This document shows positions 42,048 to 52,122 of a DNA stretch of 61,848 nt, one piece after another. A model generated the notes under the pieces. That model did not search any database. It saw nothing but the letters and a program-made list of their open reading frames with translations, and was not told the origin of the DNA. This DNA comes from Flavobacteriales bacterium UBA4466 (GTDB lineage: Bacteria > Bacteroidota > Bacteroidia > Flavobacteriales_D > Sanyastnellaceae). The DNA lies in assembly GCA_905182895.1 (NCBI GenBank), contig CAJJDD010000019.1:1-61848 (forward strand). The letters run 5' to 3'. Within the stretch, counting starts at the first letter, position 1; each line of letters begins with the position of its first letter. A program made the translations under genes and the position numbers.

Positions 42048-43077
42048 TTAATCGATCAATTCTAGTGCTGTTTGCGCCCATTTTTCGGGAGTGATTTTCT
42101 GAGCCATTTTAAGACTGTGATTCCCCATTTTGAGTATTTCTGAATCTTCCAATTCTGTGAATTTAGTTATGGCTTTATAGAGAGATTCTGAATTCTTATG
42201 TTCAAAGGTAAATCCATTTTTACCCTCTTTTAAAAATGCTGCAGCGGCCCCTATTTTATCTGAACATAAGAGAGCTAATCCAGATGCCGCCATTTCATGA
42301 ACGACTACTCCCCAGGGCTCCTTGTGGCTTGGTAAAACGAAGGCGTCACACTCATGTACTACTTTGGCAAGTTCAGCAGGTTGTAGAAACCCGTGATGAA
42401 CGATGCTCTCATGAAGGGTTCTGTTCTCCCATAAATCTCCGTTTCCCGCACAGTGAAGTTCCCATTTGGAGTGTTGGTTAGATTTTAATTTAACAAAAGC
42501 GTCCCTCCTCAAAGATTCCTTTGAATTCTAAATACCTTCCTACAAATAATAATTTTCTGTTAACTTTCTTGGTGGGGTTAGGCTTAAATAAATTAAAATC
42601 AGCGCAGTATAATCCAGTTTTATAGTTCTTAAACCCGAGCTTTTGGATGAATTCTATTTGTGGTTCTCCCGGTATCCAAGCGGCCGAGAATATTTTCTTG
42701 AAGTAATACTTAGCTATCTTAGTTTTTATTATTTGCTTGAGATCACCTTGCCAGTGATTGTCTAATGTTAAAATTGTATTGCAACGCCCATAATAATGTT
42801 TACAGCAGTTTACATATCCTTTATCCATCCACCCAGAACTGATAATTAGCGCTGGTTTTATCTCCTCTAATAACTCTAATAACTGTGAGGGGGTGTAGTC
42901 TTCTCTTTTGTAAGTGCTTACGCCTTCTAATTTACGGAACTGAAAAGGAGCTTCGCTGTTAGTGGGCCATTTTACGACATGAATATTTGGGTGTTTGGCA
43001 GCTAATACAGCTATGCAGGCTAATATATATTCTGCTAATTCTGAATAGAGAAAGACGATTGGCTTTTTATTTTTCAT
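42048..43077 (-). CDS. GT4 glycosyltransferase, one frame break
   Basis: About 342 residues. The N-terminal half carries KPIVFLYSELAEYILACIAV, then IISSGWMDKGYVNCCK; the nucleotide-sugar half starts LLFVGRYLEFKGI. Removing one G near 42505 joins it to RDAFVKLKSNQ. The catalytic region is HECDAFVLPSHKEPWGVVVHEMAASG, a clear GT4 signature. It lies 9 bp after the Wzy-like gene and 46 bp before asnB in the same direction. Confidence 0.85.
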
Positions 43078-43086
43078 TCGCTAAAT

Positions 43087-44322
43087 TCAGTTTTTCTTTA
43101 GAAATCTTCGAGGCGTAATAGTATAACCAAATGAAAAAAGGAAATCCATTATAAAAGTAGTGCCCTTGTCTACTAGATGCACAATAATGATAATTAGACA
43201 GCCGACAGAGATGAGCCAATATTCTTCATTTAGGGCTCTTTTTCTGGGGATGTAATTTTTAATTAAAAAGAGCATAAAAAGCCCTGTTCCAAAAATACCT
43301 GTCTCTGAGAGGAGTCTTAAAAACATAGAGTTGGCGTCTGCAGAATTAAACTCAATATTACAGCCCAATTTGATTGGTAAGAGAATGATTTATCAAAGGC
43401 TATGAGGTGGGAGCCTAAACCAGATCCGAATAGTGGGTTTTTGAAAAAATTAGTAGTGGCTACGTGATAATTATTATAGAGGACAAAACTTGATCCGTGA
43501 ACGTCATAACTATAAATATTCTGATTAGAAAAAATCTCGTAAGTTCCATCTACTCGTTCTTTAAACTCATCTATGGTGTTGTACAGTCAGAAAAAAAGCT
43601 AGCGCTGTCACTGGCCCTGCAAATACAGCTGCGGTTATAAATCCCTTTCTAACTAGAAGAAAAATTAAGGCTATAAAGAAGGCGAAAAATCCAAGAGATG
43701 AAAAGGATAAGAAGTACATCAGAACGATTACGATACTTTTTTTCTTTGACAGGAAAATAGAAGAATTAGAAGTGATGTTATGTAGTGAGGCAAACATTGC
43801 AGGGGCTAAGCTAGCTGCTACATAGGAGGGCTCCGAAAAAATACTATTTACCCGAATTCCTAGACCGCCTGGAGAGAATGACCATTTGTTTAGTATCCAG
43901 TTAAATCTGTAAAGCGGGGCAATTCCGAGATAGAACGAAACAAGCTGCACTATACCTATGACAGCAAATATGTAACAGGCATACATATAAATTTTAAAAA
44001 GCTTCTCTAGGTTAAACTTATAATGTTCTAGAATGAGATGGTAAAATAGAATAGATGTGAAAAAACCTATAAGTAAAAAAGAATGAACTGATTATTTGGC
44101 AACAAATTATACCAAAACCAACAGGGGAAAAAATATTTTTAAAATGATTCTAGAGACACCATACTTCATAACGAAAATTGGAAGTAAGAGGAAAATAGGG
44201 ATATAGCTCAGATATATTTCGGCAGGAGACTTTATAATTACATAAGAATTAAAGAATATAGAAATCACAAGCAAAAAATCAATTGCTCGTTCAGGTAATA
44301 TTGGTTTTTGGCTTGAATTCAT
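43087..44322 (-). CDS. O-antigen polymerase/ligase (Wzy-like), several frame breaks
   Basis: Polytopic membrane protein of about 410 residues in at least four frame pieces. Hydrophobic helices alternate throughout (FLLVISIFFNSYVIIKSP, IFAVIGIVQLVSFYLGIAPL, KKSIVIVLMYFLSFSSLGFF). The periplasmic loop RVNSIFSEPSYVAASLAPAM matches the SIF-EPSY motif of Wzy/WaaL-type proteins, and a late FGSGLGSH segment occurs in another frame. It would polymerise repeat units on undecaprenyl diphosphate. Breaks fall near 44100, 43990, 43575 and 43375. Confidence 0.72.
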
Positions 44323-44338
44323 ACCGTTGAAGCCTCTG

Positions 44339-45553
44339 CTAGCTTGTGCTTTTAATTTTTTGATAGTTCGACTTTAACCTGAGAAAACCTTTCTCCAAAT
44401 ATTCATATGACAACCAAGAAATAAGTACAGTTAGGCTGATTATGAAAAAATAGATTAATGCCTGGCTTAATGCGTTATATTCTATGTTTAACATGATGAA
44501 GCACTTGATGACCACTGTGCAAATTACAAAATGATACATATATATTCCGTACGAAATTTTCCCTAAGAACGAGAAAAATTTGTTCTCTAAAAATTGAGAA
44601 TGTTTTTTATTTGTGGATAGATTTAATATTATGATCAAGAAAGAGATAGACAAAACTAAATGTTGAGCATCCTGAAGTAGGGCAGGAGTGCAATAGATTA
44701 AAATAGGAATAGAGGCAAGCGAGCTATAAAACACAAAATCTGAATAAATTATTTTTAGAATAGTTGTTTTTCTATAGAATAGTATATAGGCAGCCAGCGC
44801 CCCTAATGCCATACATTCCACTTTAGTGGCGGCAAGAAACTTTTTCATCACATCCTCAGAAGAACTGGATAATAGATCAAAATCAACAAACAGAAAGAGG
44901 ATTTTAATGAGCACGAAGAATAGAAAAGCATAAATAATAGTGCTGACGATATTCTTTCTAAGCTTAAAGAGCAGTGGCCAAATGATATAGAACTGTTCTT
45001 CCACCCCTATAGACCATGCCTGTCCTATGTGAGGGATCGGTAAGTATAGAGCCTGGGCTAAATTGGGAAGTATGAATATATACAATAGTAGATTGGGCCA
45101 AAAGTGTGTGGATAGACTTTCTGACTGAAAAGGGATATAAAATAAATCGAAGTTAGGTAGTATGAAAAAACCTAGAATTAAAATAAAAAAATACAAAGGC
45201 CATATTCTTAATATTCTTCTCATGTAGAATGCTTTAAGACCTATGGTTCCTGTTTTCTCCCTTTCTGCGAGCAGTAAGTAGGAGATTAGAAATCCACTCA
45301 GTACAAAGAAAAAAACCACACCTATAGGGCCAGCGGTAGATACAAATGGAGAAATCCAGTGAAGTTTTTTGTTTATTACCGAAGCTATAGGAGCTTCCCA
45401 GCCTGAGCCCTGATAAAATGACCAAAAATGACGTCCGTATTTTAAGTGATGCTTGATTAGTTCTATGTGAGTGATAACCACTAAAATAGCAGCCATAAAG
45501 CGGAGTGCGTTTAGACTAGGGAAGTAGATGCTATTTGCAGATTTAGAACTCAA
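44339..45553 (-). CDS. Acyltransferase 3 family protein
   Basis: A 404-residue membrane O-acyltransferase (OafA/YrhL type) with ten or so membrane segments. The family signature is at the N-terminus: FPSLNALRFMAAILVVITHI with the conserved Arg and His, then GPIGVVFFFVLSGFLISYLL and RRILRIWPLYFFIL. The segment HIGQAWSIGVEEQFYIIWPLLF is the conserved W-S-L-x-EEQFY-W-P block. It probably acetylates the surface polysaccharide. The frame is intact. It overlaps the upstream GT4 gene by 11 bp. Confidence 0.9.
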   Translation of the reverse strand: MSSKSANSIYFPSLNALRFMAAILVVITHIELIKHHLKYGRHFWSFYQGSGWEAPIASVINKKLHWISPFVSTAGPIGVVFFFVLSGFLISYLLLAEREKTGTIGLKAFYMRRILRIWPLYFFILILGFFILPNFDLFYIPFQSESLSTHFWPNLLLYIFILPNLAQALYLPIPHIGQAWSIGVEEQFYIIWPLLFKLRKNIVSTIIYAFLFFVLIKILFLFVDFDLLSSSSEDVMKKFLAATKVECMALGALAAYILFYRKTTILKIIYSDFVFYSSLASIPILIYCTPALLQDAQHLVLSISFLIIILNLSTNKKHSQFLENKFFSFLGKISYGIYMYHFVICTVVIKCFIMLNIEYNALSQALIYFFIISLTVLISWLSYEYLEKGFLRLKSNYQKIKSTS

Positions 45554-46706
45554 GCTTAATGCTAATTAGTTTTTTCGTTAAACTCTCGGCTAATTTTTCC
45601 CATACTAATCTCTCGAGAACTGTTCTTTTGCTTTTGGTTTTCAGGTTTTTCAGAGATGCCTCATCCATACGAATGAACTTCAGCATGGCCTCATTTAGGC
45701 TTTGTGACATTTCCGGGTAGAACAGAAGACTCCCATTTTCTTCATTTACGATGACTTCTATAGCGCCTACTTTAGTAGTTAAGACTGCTAATTCACGTGC
45801 CATTCCCTCTACTATTACATTGGGCATTCCCTCCGCGTGGCTAGGGCAGAGTATTACGTCCATTTGATCTAGAATAAATGTTATTTCATTTAAGGAGCTT
45901 TTACTTCCATGAAAAATAACAGCATCATTCTGTATGAACGGTTCTATAGGCCCTACAAAGTGCGCTTCAAAATTTTCACCAGCCTCTATTAAAAGGTTAA
46001 TAGATTGTTCTATTTCTCTTACCCCTTTTCTTATTTCAGACCTACCTATAAATATAAATTTTACGGGTGCTTTATAATTCGGCATCTTCTCCTTCCTAAT
46101 TATGGAGGCGTCTATTCCAGAAGTGAATTCTAGGATATTCTCTTTAGAGACGCCTAATTGTAAGATTAACTCAGTAATCTTTCCTCCATAAGAAAACACA
46201 TAATCAGCATGTACATTGTTCCATTTAGTAGGAGGTCTGAGCAATGTTCCGTCTACTTTCTGTTTAAATGAAGGCAATAGTTGAAACATTTCATATCCAT
46301 GAAATTTCACTCCAACAAGAGGAAAAGTCTCTCCTTTTTGTTTCCTTTTTAAGATATCCCAAGCAGAAAAACCTTTAGCATAGACAAAATCAATTTTTGA
46401 ATAATCTAAGGCTTTGGTGACCATCTTAGAGTAGGCGTAAGATCTTCTTATATAATGCCCAGGAATCTGGCCATTCTTAGGAAACTCTAAACAGATCACT
46501 TCTTTTAACTCAACTTTAGCTAGAGGTCCAAAAAGCTCATCGTTGACTTCCTTTGTGCTTGGTGGGTTTTCACCATGATGAACGCAGTGTACAAGTGAGA
46601 CTTCGATTCCAGCTAGCGTAAGGTATTTAGCCAAATTAGCAGAATGTCTTTGCATTCCACCCATTACATATGGCGTGATTCCGTCAGTTAAGAGAGCTAG
46701 TTTCAA
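45543..46706 (-). CDS. GT4 glycosyltransferase
   Basis: A 387-residue GT-B enzyme with intact frame. The N-terminal acceptor half has the PYVMGGMQRHSANLAKYLTL motif (G-G-x-R loop) and LVHCVHHGENPP. The donor half has KFIFIGRSEIRKGVREIEQ, HFVGPIEPF, VIFHGSKSSLNEITFIL and VILCPSHAEGMPNVIVEGMA with the E-x7-E pair. It precedes the acyltransferase with an overlap. The substrate is unknown. Confidence 0.88.
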   Translation of the reverse strand: MKLALLTDGITPYVMGGMQRHSANLAKYLTLAGIEVSLVHCVHHGENPPSTKEVNDELFGPLAKVELKEVICLEFPKNGQIPGHYIRRSYAYSKMVTKALDYSKIDFVYAKGFSAWDILKRKQKGETFPLVGVKFHGYEMFQLLPSFKQKVDGTLLRPPTKWNNVHADYVFSYGGKITELILQLGVSKENILEFTSGIDASIIRKEKMPNYKAPVKFIFIGRSEIRKGVREIEQSINLLIEAGENFEAHFVGPIEPFIQNDAVIFHGSKSSLNEITFILDQMDVILCPSHAEGMPNVIVEGMARELAVLTTKVGAIEVIVNEENGSLLFYPEMSQSLNEAMLKFIRMDEASLKNLKTKSKRTVLERLVWEKLAESLTKKLISIKLEF

Positions 46707-46772
46707 TAGAAATTATCTTTTCTCAAAAGTAACCAATAACCATTATCTATATGAACATCGAGTGGTTATAAA

Positions 46773-47735
46773 TCATCTGCCATGGGCTAACAAATGCGCA
46801 GCTTTTTTTAGGCCTTTAACTCTAAAAGGAATAGAGTTTTGGAAAGAAAAGTAAACCTTCACTATTCTAGTAGAATACGAGCTAGAGGTATTCTCAATTA
46901 ATAGCTTAAATAACTCTTTAGTTTTCAATGGAGATATTTCGCCACTTATTTTCGCCATCAAGAGTTGACTGGCTGTTTCTATTAGTGTTCCTGAGAGCTC
47001 CTTCGTGGCATCGATAGCTGGCAAATTCTTAAACTTATAAAAATAAGCAGAGGCACTTTGAACCCATCTAGTATAGAATTCTGATTTTTCCATAGAATGT
47101 CTTCCTTCTATAATTCGATAAAAACAATCAGGGTTTTGATCGGAGTTTATTTTAATCCGAACACCACTGGACAACATGCGAGTATGCAGTTCTACGTCTT
47201 GAAGTCGCCTAAAATTCTCATCAAAACCTTTATGGGCTTGGAGGGTTTCAGTCTTCCATAGCGGCTGCATAATGGTCCAGGGCAGATCATGTCTTAAAAA
47301 TCGTATAAGTGCATTGTTTTCAGTCGGAACCCAGTTAAATGTTGAACTAACATCACCTAGAGAAACATTAAATACTCCCATAGAAGAAATTACTACATCT
47401 GTATTTTCATCGAATTGATTTATTCTATTATCAATACAAGAAGTAGAAAGCAGATCATCTGCGTCAAACAGTAAGGTATACTTCCCAGACGCTAGATTAA
47501 TTCCTAAGTTTCTACTTTTATTTCCGCCTAAATTTTCGGTGTTTAGTACAGTTTTTATTCTAGAATCTTGAGCTTTCCATTTCTCTATTATTTGGAGGGA
47601 ATGATCAGTAGAAGCATCGTCAATTAGAATAATTTCTAACGAGGCGTAGGTTTGACCACATACAGAAGTGAGCGTTTCATCTAAGAAAGCCGCTTTATTA
47701 AAAACGGGAATAATAATACTGACCAACTCGTTCAT
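46773..47735 (-). CDS. GT2 glycosyltransferase
   Basis: A 320-residue family 2 enzyme with intact frame. VSIIIPVFNKAAFLDETLTS, then IILIDDASTDHSLQIIEKW, NLGGNKSRNLGINLASGKY and the DxD-type LFDADDLLS show a GT-A fold. The C-terminal part is helical. The start lies 11 bp after the aminotransferase-like fragment. Substrate unknown. Confidence 0.9.
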   Translation of the reverse strand: MNELVSIIIPVFNKAAFLDETLTSVCGQTYASLEIILIDDASTDHSLQIIEKWKAQDSRIKTVLNTENLGGNKSRNLGINLASGKYTLLFDADDLLSTSCIDNRINQFDENTDVVISSMGVFNVSLGDVSSTFNWVPTENNALIRFLRHDLPWTIMQPLWKTETLQAHKGFDENFRRLQDVELHTRMLSSGVRIKINSDQNPDCFYRIIEGRHSMEKSEFYTRWVQSASAYFYKFKNLPAIDATKELSGTLIETASQLLMAKISGEISPLKTKELFKLLIENTSSSYSTRIVKVYFSFQNSIPFRVKGLKKAAHLLAHGR

Positions 47736-47746
47736 ATGAATACGGC

Positions 47747-48208
47747 TTAAATGAATTGTTTTACTGACTCGATTATATATGAGATATCCTCTTCATCCAT
47801 AGGCACGTAAATAGGGAGAAGAATAGAGTTGTCGGAATAAAATTCCGATTGTGGAAGAGAATACGATTTGGAGCTATAAGCCTTCTCACGATGAGCTGTC
47901 ATTAGCCCACTCCTGGTAGAGATTTCCTTATCCAATAGCTCTTGCATTAAATCATTCCGAGAAATAGGACACTTAGCGGTGGGAAACATATACCCTGGGA
48001 GTCTGCCTACGTAAGGGTGATTAATATCTGAGGATTTCGCATAGGTTCTGTGTTCAATCAGATTGTCTAATGGTGCCAGCAATTCGCCATAATCATTGCT
48101 TTTAAATTTTTCAATGATTAAAGCATCATCTGTATGCCTTAGCTGATGCAACAGAAAAATGGTCAGGAGAATCTTCGCCGCGCTAAGAATAACTAAATTT
48201 CTCTTCAT
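47747..48208 (-). pseudogene. C-terminal fragment resembling a DegT/DnrJ/EryC1 aminotransferase
   Basis: A 153-residue product. The last 65 residues (DLMQELLDKEISTRSGLMTA, HREKAYS, then NSILLPIYVPMDEEDISYII) match the end of sugar aminotransferases of the DegT/DnrJ family. The PLP-binding large domain and its lysine are missing, because the preceding GT2 gene ends where the fragment begins (4-bp overlap). The first 25 residues are hydrophobic and unlike the family. It is either a truncated remnant whose start was captured by a new junction, or a small protein using the C-terminal domain. The frame itself is intact, unlike the error-broken neighbours. Confidence 0.5.
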
Positions 48209-49110
48209 CTCTTAAAGGATTTAACGAGATTACTATAGGTGTCAAAACCGACAACCTTCACCAAAATTTTTTTTAGAGAAGATGTTGGTTGAATTTTAAA
48301 TTTAGTTTTATAAAAGAGCCAAATTTTCAGCGCTTCACTTCTATCATGAGTATGCAGAATTTGGATGTATTCAAACAGTTTATTTGAATAAAATTTCGAC
48401 TCAGAGTAAAAGTAGGAGGGTTGGTTTTCCTTTAGCCAAGAAAATATTTCTATCCTCAGTTTAATGTAACTTCTCCATTTGTTAACAGGGTCAGATTGGG
48501 TAATGGCTCCTCCTTCCCTCTCTCTAACTATAGTATCATAATTAGCGCAAATAATGGGTTTGTAGTTTTTTTTGAGTAACCTGAACATTAAATCATACTC
48601 TTGACTACTGGATAGACGTTCGTCCCATCCAGAGACGCTTTTAACGCTTTCTGTTTTGAAGAGATTGGCACTTGTTATTCCTAGTCTGCTGGAGTAAAGC
48701 CCTTTGACTACGTCTTTGTGTACTATTTTTTTAAGGTTTTCACCATTAATGGTTTGGTACAGGTAATTAGAGACTATAAAATGAGCATTCTCCTCTTCTA
48801 AATAATTAACTTGGGTTTCTATTTTAGACGGAAGCAGCAGGTCATCTGCATCTAAAAACTGCACATATTTACTTGTAGCATTATGCAGGCCTTTGTTTCT
48901 AGCCGCGCAGGCTCCTGGGGTTTTTTCTGTCAAAAAGGTTATACCGAACTCGTGTTTTAATACCGCTAATTCCTTAGCTGTATCATCAGTGCTATTATTA
49001 TCTATGCATATAATCTCTATATCTTGGAATGTTTGATTTCTGCATGAAATCACACACTCCCTAATATAATTTTCTACATTATAACACGGAATTACTATCG
49101 AAACGTTCAT
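48205..49110 (-). CDS. GT2 glycosyltransferase
   Basis: A 301-residue GT-A enzyme with intact frame: VSIVIPCYNVENYIRECVIS, IICIDNNSTDDTAKELAVL, the acceptor motif TPGACAARNKGLHNATSKY and the metal-binding FLDADDLLLPSK. A later SGWDERLSSSQEYDLMFRLL is the usual E-D catalytic base region. It begins 24 bp after the repaired stop of the upstream GT4 gene. Confidence 0.9.
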   Translation of the reverse strand: MNVSIVIPCYNVENYIRECVISCRNQTFQDIEIICIDNNSTDDTAKELAVLKHEFGITFLTEKTPGACAARNKGLHNATSKYVQFLDADDLLLPSKIETQVNYLEEENAHFIVSNYLYQTINGENLKKIVHKDVVKGLYSSRLGITSANLFKTESVKSVSGWDERLSSSQEYDLMFRLLKKNYKPIICANYDTIVREREGGAITQSDPVNKWRSYIKLRIEIFSWLKENQPSYFYSESKFYSNKLFEYIQILHTHDRSEALKIWLFYKTKFKIQPTSSLKKILVKVVGFDTYSNLVKSFKR

Positions 49111-49134
49111 TCTCTTAATCTTTAGCTAATTTAA

Positions 49135-50398
49135 TCATTGCTTGATTATTGATAGAAGAGATTTTGAAATATTAGGAATGGAGTAGTCTGAAAAAGTGTA
49201 ATCTTTAGGTATATTAGATTGTGTTTCTATTATAAAAGATACTATTCTTTCCTTTTAAATTATGATGTTTGAAGTTCGATTAAAGTTGATTTATTATTAA
49301 CGATATATTGACTTATTGGGCCATACTTAGAAAACACGGCTATTTTCTTGCGTAAGTGGATGTACTCATAGAATTTAGTGCTTTTGGTGTAGTTTAGGTC
49401 ATCCGTAAGAAATAGCATGGCTAGGTCACTAGTAACAATTTTCTCTCCTACCTCCTTTAAAGGGACTTTCCCATGAAAAATTAAGGTTGATTGGAGTGCG
49501 CTGTTTTCAAACAAGTAGTGAGCTTCTTTGGGTATTGACCCGTAAAAGTTAAACACGAATTCCTGTTTGAGGTATTCGTTCCCCAACAGCACCTTATATA
49601 GAGCTTCTAGGTGAGATAGAGCTTTAGAGTAAAGAGAACCTGTAACGACATTATTTATCCTGCTGCTTTGCTTGGTTCCTTAGTGTCAATATGGATGAAA
49701 AATTACGGGGTCAATAACGATTTACTAGAAATTGATTTCCGGTATCTGAGGGCTTTACTGTTTAAGCCCTTGATACCATGCTTTCGCGAATAGTGTCAGC
49801 ATCTATTTCAGATAATCGAAACGTTCAAAATACAGCAGGATTCTAGGGTTATGTCTTCATGTAGCTTTTCTGGTTTAAGTCAGAAATCCATACTGCAACA
49901 TAATTTAGATATCCCTACTAGTTTCTATTCTGCGATAAAATTCACACTTGGAAACTTTACCTTTAGCTGAGCTACCTCACCCAAGTAGTGAAAAGGAGCT
50001 GCGGTGCAAATTATAGTATCAAAACCTTCATTTAATTTTTTTTGTACAAAGGGAATTAAGTTTAGATGCCATAAACTGCTTTTGTCATAGAGATTTCCTT
50101 TGACCTTTAGTTTTAAGTATTCAAGAGAAAGTCTGTATTGAATTTTTTGAAAAAGTGTTTTTGGGATTTTCTTAATTATCTCGGGATAGCCAGTAGACAA
50201 GGAATGAACATGATTTTTTTCATGCAGGAGTTGTGCGTCTTTACTCCATGTGCTTAATTCCTTAGTAGTAAGCTTCGCATTAATAACCTCTACGGAATGC
50301 CCTGATTTCGCAAGGTACTTGGCGAATTTGGCCCACCTTCTGCCACCTACACCGGGGTTAGGAGGGAAGCTATAACATACTAATAAGATTTTATTCAA
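49135..50398 (-). CDS. GT4 glycosyltransferase, densely frame-broken
   Basis: About 420 residues after repair. The N-terminus is a clear GT-B start: ILLVCYSFPPNPGVGGRRWA, FAKYLAKSGHSVEVIN, then DTIICTAAPFHYLGEVAQLK. The C-terminal half reads INNVVTGSLYSKALSHLEAL, FVFNFYGSIPKEAHYLFENS, LIFHGKVPLKEVGEKI and YTKSTKFYEYIHLRKKIAVF. Between 49600 and 49925 the frame changes several times, and after 49260 another frame adds RIVSFIIETQSNIPKDYTFS to a stop at 49135. Error density is the highest in the cluster, so real decay cannot be excluded, but the residues remain protein-like throughout. Confidence 0.7.
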
Positions 50399-50410
50399 TT
50401 TGGCGGAAGT

Positions 50411-52051
50411 CTATCTGATGAGTATTCTTTCATGGAAGATAGAATTCTCTGAAACAACTTTCACTATATAAGTTCCTTTTTGAAATGAAGAAAGGTCTAT
50501 AGAAGATGATTCCCTTAGCACGTCTTTATAGTTGAGCTCTCCATAAGAGTTATAAATCAATAGTGAATAATCGGTATCCTTATCTAAAATGTTTATGAAT
50601 AAAGTTCCTTTTGTCACAGGATTAGGGTACAGCGTAATCTTATCATTCAGGGTTGAAAGCTGAATATTTGTACTTTCATCTAAATTATCATCTAATAGCA
50701 TTCCTACCCCAGAACCCGCTGTTCCAATTTGACAGAAATTTCCATATTCAGCAACTTGTGCACCATTGGCGAAAGATGTTTTCACAGCTATTCTGTAGGC
50801 TGTATTAGGTTGTAGACCCGAGAGAATAACAGCACTATTTGTTGTTTCGAAGAGTATAGCTGGACCGATCGGAGTAAAACTTGGGTCGTTAAGTGAAATA
50901 GGAGCTGCTTGCCAAATATAAGAGGTAGCTAAAGGAATAGTGTTACAATCAATCACGGACCCATTGCTTATTGTGGAGTTGCAAGAGATAGGATTAATTT
51001 GCACATATGGAATGTCTGTAGTGAAAAATTGTTGATAGTCACTCCAAGGGCCCACTTCACCGCATGAGGTCACTCTAATTCTCACATTATATGCTCGATT
51101 ATAAACGAGTTGAGTAGAAGTGTTCAAGAAAACTCTATTTTCACCTAAGGGCGTAGCAATCATCTCTAAAAAGTTCCCAAACTCTGAAAATTCCCACTCC
51201 ATAACTTGGTCTAAATGAGTATTCACAGAAGAAAGATAATCAATTGATGGATTAAGGAAGGAACCCACAAAAGAAGTCAATAAGACAGTGTTGGGCTGCT
51301 CTTGGAAATAAATTTTATACGGTGCACCGAAGCCGCATCCGCTTCCTTCGAGCACTACTTCAATAGATACTTCTAAACTGTCACCATAACAAAAGAAAGG
51401 GTTTGCTATCGTCCCTGCTTCTTGTTCAACATTAATTAGGTTTGTTTGGAAGCTGTTTCCGACAACTTCATAAACATAAGTAGTATTATTGAAAAGGTTT
51501 CTAAACTTCCAGTTTGTCGACTCTACTTCCAAGCCCACAGTTCTCCTTAAGTAGTCATACGGGCGGTAGTAATCACCATTGAGGTTAGTGTTTCGGTATA
51601 CTCCTTGAAGAACGCGTTCTGGTAAATCTTGGTAGTCAATAGTGAAGTCTCCCGCGCCAGAAACACCTGTTGCACTATGAATTCTTAGGTGATATAGATC
51701 CCCAGGTATGAGGTTGGTAAGCCAAAGTTCTTCTGTGCCAAAGCCAACGATAGCGTCTTCACAATTGATAGAAACCAACGCATTGTCCCAAACTTCTATG
51801 ACACCATCAAAAGATGGAGAATTGAAAACAAATTGAGCACCCTGTGTGGTAGCAGTAAAACTATAAAACACATCATCATCAGCGCTCAAACCACATGACG
51901 GAGCTCCTGAAGAGGATGCTCCAATGAGAGTGCCATTAATGTTTTGTGATGCACCATAAGCAGGAAGGTTAACGTTTACAGTACCGTCTGCTTCATCACT
52001 TTGGCAGTTGGATATAGTAGAAACAAACAATGAAATAAAGAGAATATACAC
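50411..52051 (-). CDS. T9SS cargo protein inside the polysaccharide cluster
   Basis: A 546-residue secreted protein with a signal peptide (MYILFISLFVSTISNCQS). The first module (DDDVFYSFTATTQGAQFVFN, VIEVWDN, YHLRIHS) resembles the PPC-like beta-sandwich also present in the protein at the right end of the window. FN3-like modules follow (LNTSTQLVYNRAYNVRIRVT, LSGLQPNTAYRIAVKTSFA). The end is a type A sorting domain: ITLYPNPVTKGTLFIN, YSLLIYNSYGELNYK, FQKGTYIVKVVSENS. It is intact and reads in the same direction as the glycosyltransferases on both sides, which is unusual for a cargo gene. Its function is unknown. Confidence 0.82.
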   Translation of the reverse strand: MYILFISLFVSTISNCQSDEADGTVNVNLPAYGASQNINGTLIGASSSGAPSCGLSADDDVFYSFTATTQGAQFVFNSPSFDGVIEVWDNALVSINCEDAIVGFGTEELWLTNLIPGDLYHLRIHSATGVSGAGDFTIDYQDLPERVLQGVYRNTNLNGDYYRPYDYLRRTVGLEVESTNWKFRNLFNNTTYVYEVVGNSFQTNLINVEQEAGTIANPFFCYGDSLEVSIEVVLEGSGCGFGAPYKIYFQEQPNTVLLTSFVGSFLNPSIDYLSSVNTHLDQVMEWEFSEFGNFLEMIATPLGENRVFLNTSTQLVYNRAYNVRIRVTSCGEVGPWSDYQQFFTTDIPYVQINPISCNSTISNGSVIDCNTIPLATSYIWQAAPISLNDPSFTPIGPAILFETTNSAVILSGLQPNTAYRIAVKTSFANGAQVAEYGNFCQIGTAGSGVGMLLDDNLDESTNIQLSTLNDKITLYPNPVTKGTLFINILDKDTDYSLLIYNSYGELNYKDVLRESSSIDLSSFQKGTYIVKVVSENSIFHERILIR

Positions 52052-52122
52052 TTCAGATTTAGGTTATTGAGGTTATATCCAAATTTAATGAAAATTCACC
52101 ACCCTTCAACGTGGTGCAATCT

